DNA from: an uncultured Gemmobacter sp.
Lineage (GTDB): Bacteria > Pseudomonadota > Alphaproteobacteria > Rhodobacterales > Rhodobacteraceae
NCBI GenBank assembly: GCA_937983495.1
Contig: CALKAA010000359.1
Span: 1 to 7,479 of the forward strand
Length of the DNA stretch: 7,479 bases
Direction: 5' to 3'
The position numbers and the translations under genes are program-made. Below the pieces are notes generated by a model. It ran no database searches, had not been told where the DNA came from, and saw nothing but the letters and a program-made list of their open reading frames with translations. Of the stretch, positions 4,194 through 7,479 are shown in pieces. The number at the start of each line of letters is the position of its first letter. The first letter of the stretch is position 1.

Positions 4194-6362
4194 TCATTCC
4201 ATCTTGCCGATGGACCAGAACAGCGTCTCGCCCGAGCTGTCATCCACCCCGTCATTATCGGTGACGACAAAGCCCTCGCCGGCGGCGTCGATGGCGAAAC
4301 CTTCCACCTTGTCCAGCACATAGCCGTTTCCGGCCTTCAGATCGGGCATGAGGTCACGCACCAGGTCCTTCGCCACCACCGGCAGCGGGCCACCCAGTTC
4401 GGCCGGTTTCAGATCAGCCAGCGCCACGCGATACAGCTTCTTGGTGGCGGCCTTGTCGGCCACCTGATTGTCACGCTCCAGCACATAGGCCCAATCGCCA
4501 TGAATGGTGATTTCGGAAAGGCCCATCCAGGCCCCTTCGCCCGGCGCATCCAGCGGGTAATGCACCGCACCCCAGCTTTCCTCTTTCAGGTCATAGGCCA
4601 CCAGCTTGGCCATGCCCTTCGGGTCGTCCTTCCACTCGCGCTGCACCGCCAGCCACAGCCTGTCGCCCTGCACCGCGATGCCCTCAAAGCCGAAGCGGGT
4701 TTCCTGCGCGGCCAGTTCAGCGGGCAGGCCGATGGTCTCGGTGATCGCCCCCTCCGCATCCACACGCAGAATGCCATGCGGCACCATGCGGTCGCTGCGG
4801 CCCTCGCTCGCGATCCAGAACCCGCCCTCACCATCGGGGGTGATGCCCTCAATATCCATCAACTGCGCCGGGGCACCGCCGCGCGTCACCCCCATCGCGC
4901 CGGTGATCCGGGCCGGTTTTTGCGTCGCATCAATCATATAGATCGTGGGGGCCGCCGACAGGAAGGAATCCGAGGCTGCAAACAGCGCGCCCGGTTTCGC
5001 CGGGTCCGCCGCCAGCGCCGACAGCGCGGCCCAGCCCACCAGCGGCTGCGTGCCCGCACTGGTGATCGTCGGGTAAGCCATGGGCGCATCTTGCAATTCG
5101 TAAATCATCACATGCGCCGGGGCGAGGCCGTCTTCGCGCAGATCGGCCTCATTGGCGGTCACCAGCAGGTTGCGTTCCGGGATCGCCACCATGCCTTCCG
5201 GGCTGATCCCCGAGGGCAGCAGTTGCAGCAGCTTCGGCGCCGCCAGATCGGCCAGATCATACACCGCCACCAGCGAGGCGCGTTCGGCGGCCACGAACAG
5301 CAGCTTGCGCCCGCCAAAATCGGCCACCTTCACCGATTCCAGCTCCACGCCCTTCTTGTTGCGCTTGTCGGGGTAATGGCCCAGTGCCGCCATCTCGCGT
5401 TCAAGGCTCGCGCCCGCCTCAAACACCACGCTGCCATCGCGGTTCCAGATGGTGAAGCCGCGCGAACCGCCCTTCCAATCGCCCTCATTGGCGGTCACGA
5501 AGTGATCGGCGTCGATCCATTCCACCGCGTCCGGCTCGCGCACCACGGCCTCCATCTTGCCGGTGAAATCCAGCACGCCGTCCTTCCTGGTGTCGATCCC
5601 CTCCAGATCGACCGCGCCCGCGCTGAACTGCGTGGCCACCTTGCCATCCGCGCCGATCACCACAAGCGCGTTGTTTTCCTGCAAGCTCAGCACGATCTCG
5701 CCCGCGTCATTGACCGAGAGGTATTCCGGCTCCGGGTCATCGCCCGCCACATCCACCAGCCCGGTCAGCTCGATCTTTTGCGAGGCCGCGCAATCCACCG
5801 CGCCGCCCGTGACCGGCAGTTTCACCACAAACCCGGCGGGGGCCTGCGGCAGATTGCCGTCATTCACCTCCTCGTCGCGCTCGTTCTCGATCGCCACGGC
5901 GAGGAAGCTGCCATCCTTGGCGCGCGCCACCGAATCCGGCTGGCCGCCCAGATCACATTCCGCCACCACCTTGCGGCTGGCCAAATCCACCGTCACCAGC
6001 TTGCCCGAAGGATTGGCCTTGCTGTCCGAGGTGTTCACCCCGGCAAAGGCCAAGCCGCCAATCACCACCGCTGTCGTCGGCTCACCGCCCATATCCACAT
6101 TGCCAAGCGGCTTCGGCGCACGCGGATCGGTGATATCCACCAGACCCAGCACACCCAGCGGGCTGTCGGAATAGATCAGCGTCTGGCCATCCTCGGTGGC
6201 GGTGATGATCTCGGCGCTGGTCGGGCGCGCCAGATCCTCGCCCGCGGCCATATTCTGCGGTGTGGCAAAAGAGGCGATGCGGTTGAACACCGGTTCAGCC
6301 TGCACCGAGGTGGCGGCAGCCAGTGCCAGCGCCGAGGTCAGACAAAGTGGAAAGCGGGTCAT
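4194..6362 (-). CDS. Secreted phytase-like / esterase-like beta-propeller protein
   Basis: This 722-residue protein has a clear signal peptide (1-22, cleaved after VQA), so it is exported. Residues about 24-430 are a beta-propeller resembling choice-of-anchor-I proteins: LGLVDITDPRAPKPLG (72-87), FVTANEGDW (288-296), ELESVKV (340-346), LLFVAAERASLVAVYDL (354-370) and ISPEGMVAIPERNLLVTANE (386-405). Residues about 435-720 are a phytase-like (esterase-like) domain with repeated EGI/EGF strands: DIEGITPDGEGGFWIASEGR (503-522), FGFEGIAVQGDRLWLAVQRE (557-576), LSEITIHGDWAYVLERDNQ (615-633) and KVEGFAIDAAGEGFVVTDND (685-704). Many acidic residues suit Ca2+ binding. Such proteins are often named phytase-like or alkaline phosphatase, with little biochemistry. 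The ATG at 6362 fits the signal peptide and has AGGAAGGA eight bases upstream; the frame opens further to 6491, but that part is not coding-like. Actual phosphatase activity is unproven. Confidence 0.88.
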   Translation of the reverse strand: MTRFPLCLTSALALAAATSVQAEPVFNRIASFATPQNMAAGEDLARPTSAEIITATEDGQTLIYSDSPLGVLGLVDITDPRAPKPLGNVDMGGEPTTAVVIGGLAFAGVNTSDSKANPSGKLVTVDLASRKVVAECDLGGQPDSVARAKDGSFLAVAIENERDEEVNDGNLPQAPAGFVVKLPVTGGAVDCAASQKIELTGLVDVAGDDPEPEYLSVNDAGEIVLSLQENNALVVIGADGKVATQFSAGAVDLEGIDTRKDGVLDFTGKMEAVVREPDAVEWIDADHFVTANEGDWKGGSRGFTIWNRDGSVVFEAGASLEREMAALGHYPDKRNKKGVELESVKVADFGGRKLLFVAAERASLVAVYDLADLAAPKLLQLLPSGISPEGMVAIPERNLLVTANEADLREDGLAPAHVMIYELQDAPMAYPTITSAGTQPLVGWAALSALAADPAKPGALFAASDSFLSAAPTIYMIDATQKPARITGAMGVTRGGAPAQLMDIEGITPDGEGGFWIASEGRSDRMVPHGILRVDAEGAITETIGLPAELAAQETRFGFEGIAVQGDRLWLAVQREWKDDPKGMAKLVAYDLKEESWGAVHYPLDAPGEGAWMGLSEITIHGDWAYVLERDNQVADKAATKKLYRVALADLKPAELGGPLPVVAKDLVRDLMPDLKAGNGYVLDKVEGFAIDAAGEGFVVTDNDGVDDSSGETLFWSIGKME

Positions 6363-6370
6363 GGGGGCGG

Positions 6371-6378
6371 TCCTTCCT
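6371..6378 (-). promoter_or_regulatory. Strong ribosome binding site that decides the phytase-like start
   Basis: AGGAAGGA on the minus strand lies eight bases upstream of the ATG at 6362. It selects this start, which directly precedes the signal peptide, over in-frame upstream candidates as far as 6491. Confidence 0.8.
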
Positions 6379-6391
6379 GGGGATTTGCCGC

Positions 6392-6468
6392 CATATAGCG
6401 AGGGCTTTGTAACAGTCCGGCGATCTGCCTGTGACAGGATTTTAACGATTGCCGGAGTTTTGTGACAG
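6392..6468 (-). promoter_or_regulatory. Possible PhoB-type promoter of the phytase-like gene
   Basis: On the minus strand, CTGTCAC occurs at 6462..6468 and at 6431..6437, and CTGTTAC at 6409..6415. These resemble the CTGTCAT half-site of Pho boxes. The last one is followed after 11 bases by TATATG (6397..6392), a possible -10 element, with no obvious -35; PhoB-dependent promoters characteristically have the box in place of the -35. Spacings between the copies are 22 and 31 bases. The standard Pho box needs half-sites 11 bases apart, and the intermediate units are not conserved, so this is a tentative call. Confidence 0.35.
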
Positions 6469-6494
6469 CGCGTTAACCTTTGAACGCCCAAGAA

Positions 6495-6517
6495 AAAGGG
6501 GGCGCGTGGCCCCCTTT
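6495..6517 (-). terminator. Rho-independent terminator of clpB
   Basis: A perfect 9-bp stem AAAGGGGGC / GCCCCCTTT with a five-base loop is followed on the minus strand by T-rich TTTTTCTT (counting the last stem bases, 6497..6490). It begins seven bases after the clpB stop codon and insulates the phytase-like gene downstream. Confidence 0.9.
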
Positions 6518-6524
6518 CCCCAGA

Positions 6525-7437
6525 TCAATGCACCCTGGCCTCGACGGGCTTTTCACGCCCCGAGGGGATGATGCGATCCCCCAGAATCAAGCCATTCGGC
6601 CCGGCACTCACCGACACTTCGCTGCCATCCAGAACCTCGCCTGCCAGGATCATTTCTGCCAGAGGGTCTTGCAGATTGCGCTGGATCACCCGTTTCAGCG
6701 GCCTTGCGCCAAAGACCGGATCATAGCCCTCATTCGCCAGCCAGGCTTTCGCCTCGCCATCCAGAGCAAGGGTGATCTTGCGCGCTGCCAGCCGTTTTTC
6801 CAGCCGTTTCAACTGGATATCGACAATCCCGCCCATATCGCCCCGGTTGAGCCGGTCAAAGATCACCTGCTCGTCCAGCCGGTTCAGGAATTCGGGCCGG
6901 AAGTGGCTGCGCACCGCCTCCATCACCTCGGCCCGTGCCGCCGTCACATCCGCGCCATCCGGCAGCTCGCTCAAGGACCGCGCGCCAAGGTTCGAGGTCA
7001 GGATGATCAGCGTCTGCTTGAAGTCCACAGTGCGGCCCTGACCATCGGTCAGAATGCCATCATCCAGCACCTGCAACAGCACGTTGAACACATCCGGATG
7101 CGCCTTTTCCACCTCGTCGAACAGCACGACCTGATAGGGCCGCCGCCGCACCGCCTCGGTCAGCACACCGCCCTCATCATAGCCCACATAGCCGGGCGGG
7201 GCACCGATCAACCGGCTGACCGCGTGTTTCTCCATGAATTCGCTCATGTCGATCCGCACCATGGCCTGTTCGTCATCGAACAGATATTCGGCCAGGGCCT
7301 TGGTCAGCTCGGTTTTCCCCACGCCGGTCGGCCCAAGGAACAGGAACGAGCCCAGCGGGCGGTTCTCGTCATTCAAACCCGCCCGCGCCCGGCGCACGGC
7401 CCGCGCCACGGCCTCCACCGCCGGGCGTTGGCCCACC
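6525..7437 (-). CDS. clpB: ATP-dependent chaperone ClpB, C-terminal part (5' end missing)
   Basis: This is the last 304 or so residues of a protein normally about 860-870 long; the rest is lost at the adapter junction. ClpB is a cytoplasmic AAA+ disaggregase that works with DnaK. The fragment holds nearly the complete second AAA+ module. Counting from the GTG at 7436, Walker A GPTGVGKT is at 35-42, the pore loop GYVGYDEGG at 82-90, Walker B VVLFDE at 103-108, sensor 1 LTSNLGA at 146-152, the arginine finger FLNRLDE at 183-189 (Arg186) and sensor 2 GARPLKR at 243-249. The tail EARVH ends at a TGA (6525..6527). ClpA and ClpC are less likely given MEKHAVSRLIGAPPGYVGYDEGG and the C-terminal form. 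The GTG at 7436 is an internal valine (VGQ), not a start codon. Confidence 0.95.
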
Positions 7438-7479
7438 AGATCGGAAGAGCGTCGTGTAGGGAAAGAGAGTAGATCTCGG
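7438..7479 (+). other. Illumina TruSeq universal adapter (contamination)
   Basis: From AGATCGGAAGAGCGTCGTGT onward these 42 bases match the reverse complement of the TruSeq universal adapter, ending in GTAGATCTCGG. There is one mismatch, at 7468 (A where the adapter has T). Read through, it gives the artefact peptide GRASCRERE. This is not genomic sequence; the insert ends at about 7437. Confidence 0.98.

Noticed and set aside
4500..6398. A 632-codon plus-strand open frame opposite the phytase-like gene
   Set aside because: It is antisense to a gene with a clear signal peptide, ribosome binding site and family motifs. Its translation is rich in His, Arg and Gln, as expected for the complement of G+C-rich coding sequence, and shows no recognisable domain.
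6442..6476. CtrA-type TTAA pair upstream of the phytase-like gene
   Set aside because: The two TTAA motifs are 27 bases apart, not the 7 needed for a CtrA site.
6363..6491. N-terminal extension of the phytase-like protein up to 6491
   Set aside because: The extension would bury the signal peptide 43 residues in and run through the promoter-like region and into the clpB terminator; a strong ribosome binding site fits the start at 6362.
47..7437. A hidden mobile element, CRISPR array, toxin-antitoxin pair or defence system
   Set aside because: No transposase, integrase, long inverted or direct repeats, regularly spaced repeats, small paired genes or defence-type domains were seen; the genes are evenly high in G+C with no break suggesting transfer.
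6480..7472. A 330-codon plus-strand open frame opposite clpB
   Set aside because: It ends in adapter (GRASCRERE) and is antisense to conserved ClpB motifs; no domain is recognisable.

Overview
The window is a 7.4 kb piece of high-GC bacterial chromosome (about 47..7437) with untrimmed Illumina TruSeq adapter at both ends (1..46 and 7438..7479). Ordinary housekeeping and accessory genes, the G+C-rich codon use, and the combination of a GreA/GreB-family protein, a Nudix hydrolase and a large periplasmic phytase-like esterase suggest an alphaproteobacterium, most likely of the Rhodobacter/Paracoccus group (inference from gene content and protein style; no database search was possible).

Layout. 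Left block, minus strand: rfbC (dTDP-4-dehydrorhamnose 3,5-epimerase) overlaps rfbB (dTDP-glucose 4,6-dehydratase) by an ATGA. One base after rfbB comes the start of a third gene, cut after about 11 codons by the adapter. The two complete enzymes catalyse steps of dTDP-L-rhamnose synthesis, so this is a surface-polysaccharide sugar operon; rfbA and rfbD are not seen. A 227-bp gap holding a hairpin and a short direct repeat separates it from an exported alpha/beta-hydrolase (minus, 1914..2639).

Middle block, plus strand, divergent from the hydrolase across only 46 bp: a Nudix hydrolase, a Gre-family protein with an atypical N-terminal domain, and a GNAT acetyltransferase. They are tightly packed (7-bp gap, then 8-bp overlap) and look like one operon. 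It ends at a strong 10-bp-stem hairpin at 4139..4164, which lies between convergent genes and probably serves both.

Right block, minus strand: a 722-residue secreted two-part beta-propeller protein (choice-of-anchor-I-like N-terminal part, phytase-like/esterase-like C-terminal part). Its upstream region carries three CTGT(C/T)AC motifs resembling PhoB half-sites. Beyond it lies the C-terminal third of clpB, followed by a clear rho-independent terminator.

I see no rRNA, tRNA, CRISPR array, transposon, integrase, defence island or other obvious new system. The most important fact for a user is that both ends are synthetic adapter. The most interesting biological leads are the putative phosphate control of the phytase-like gene, the Gre-like factor without the usual acidic coiled-coil tip, and the unidentified gene start directly after rfbB.
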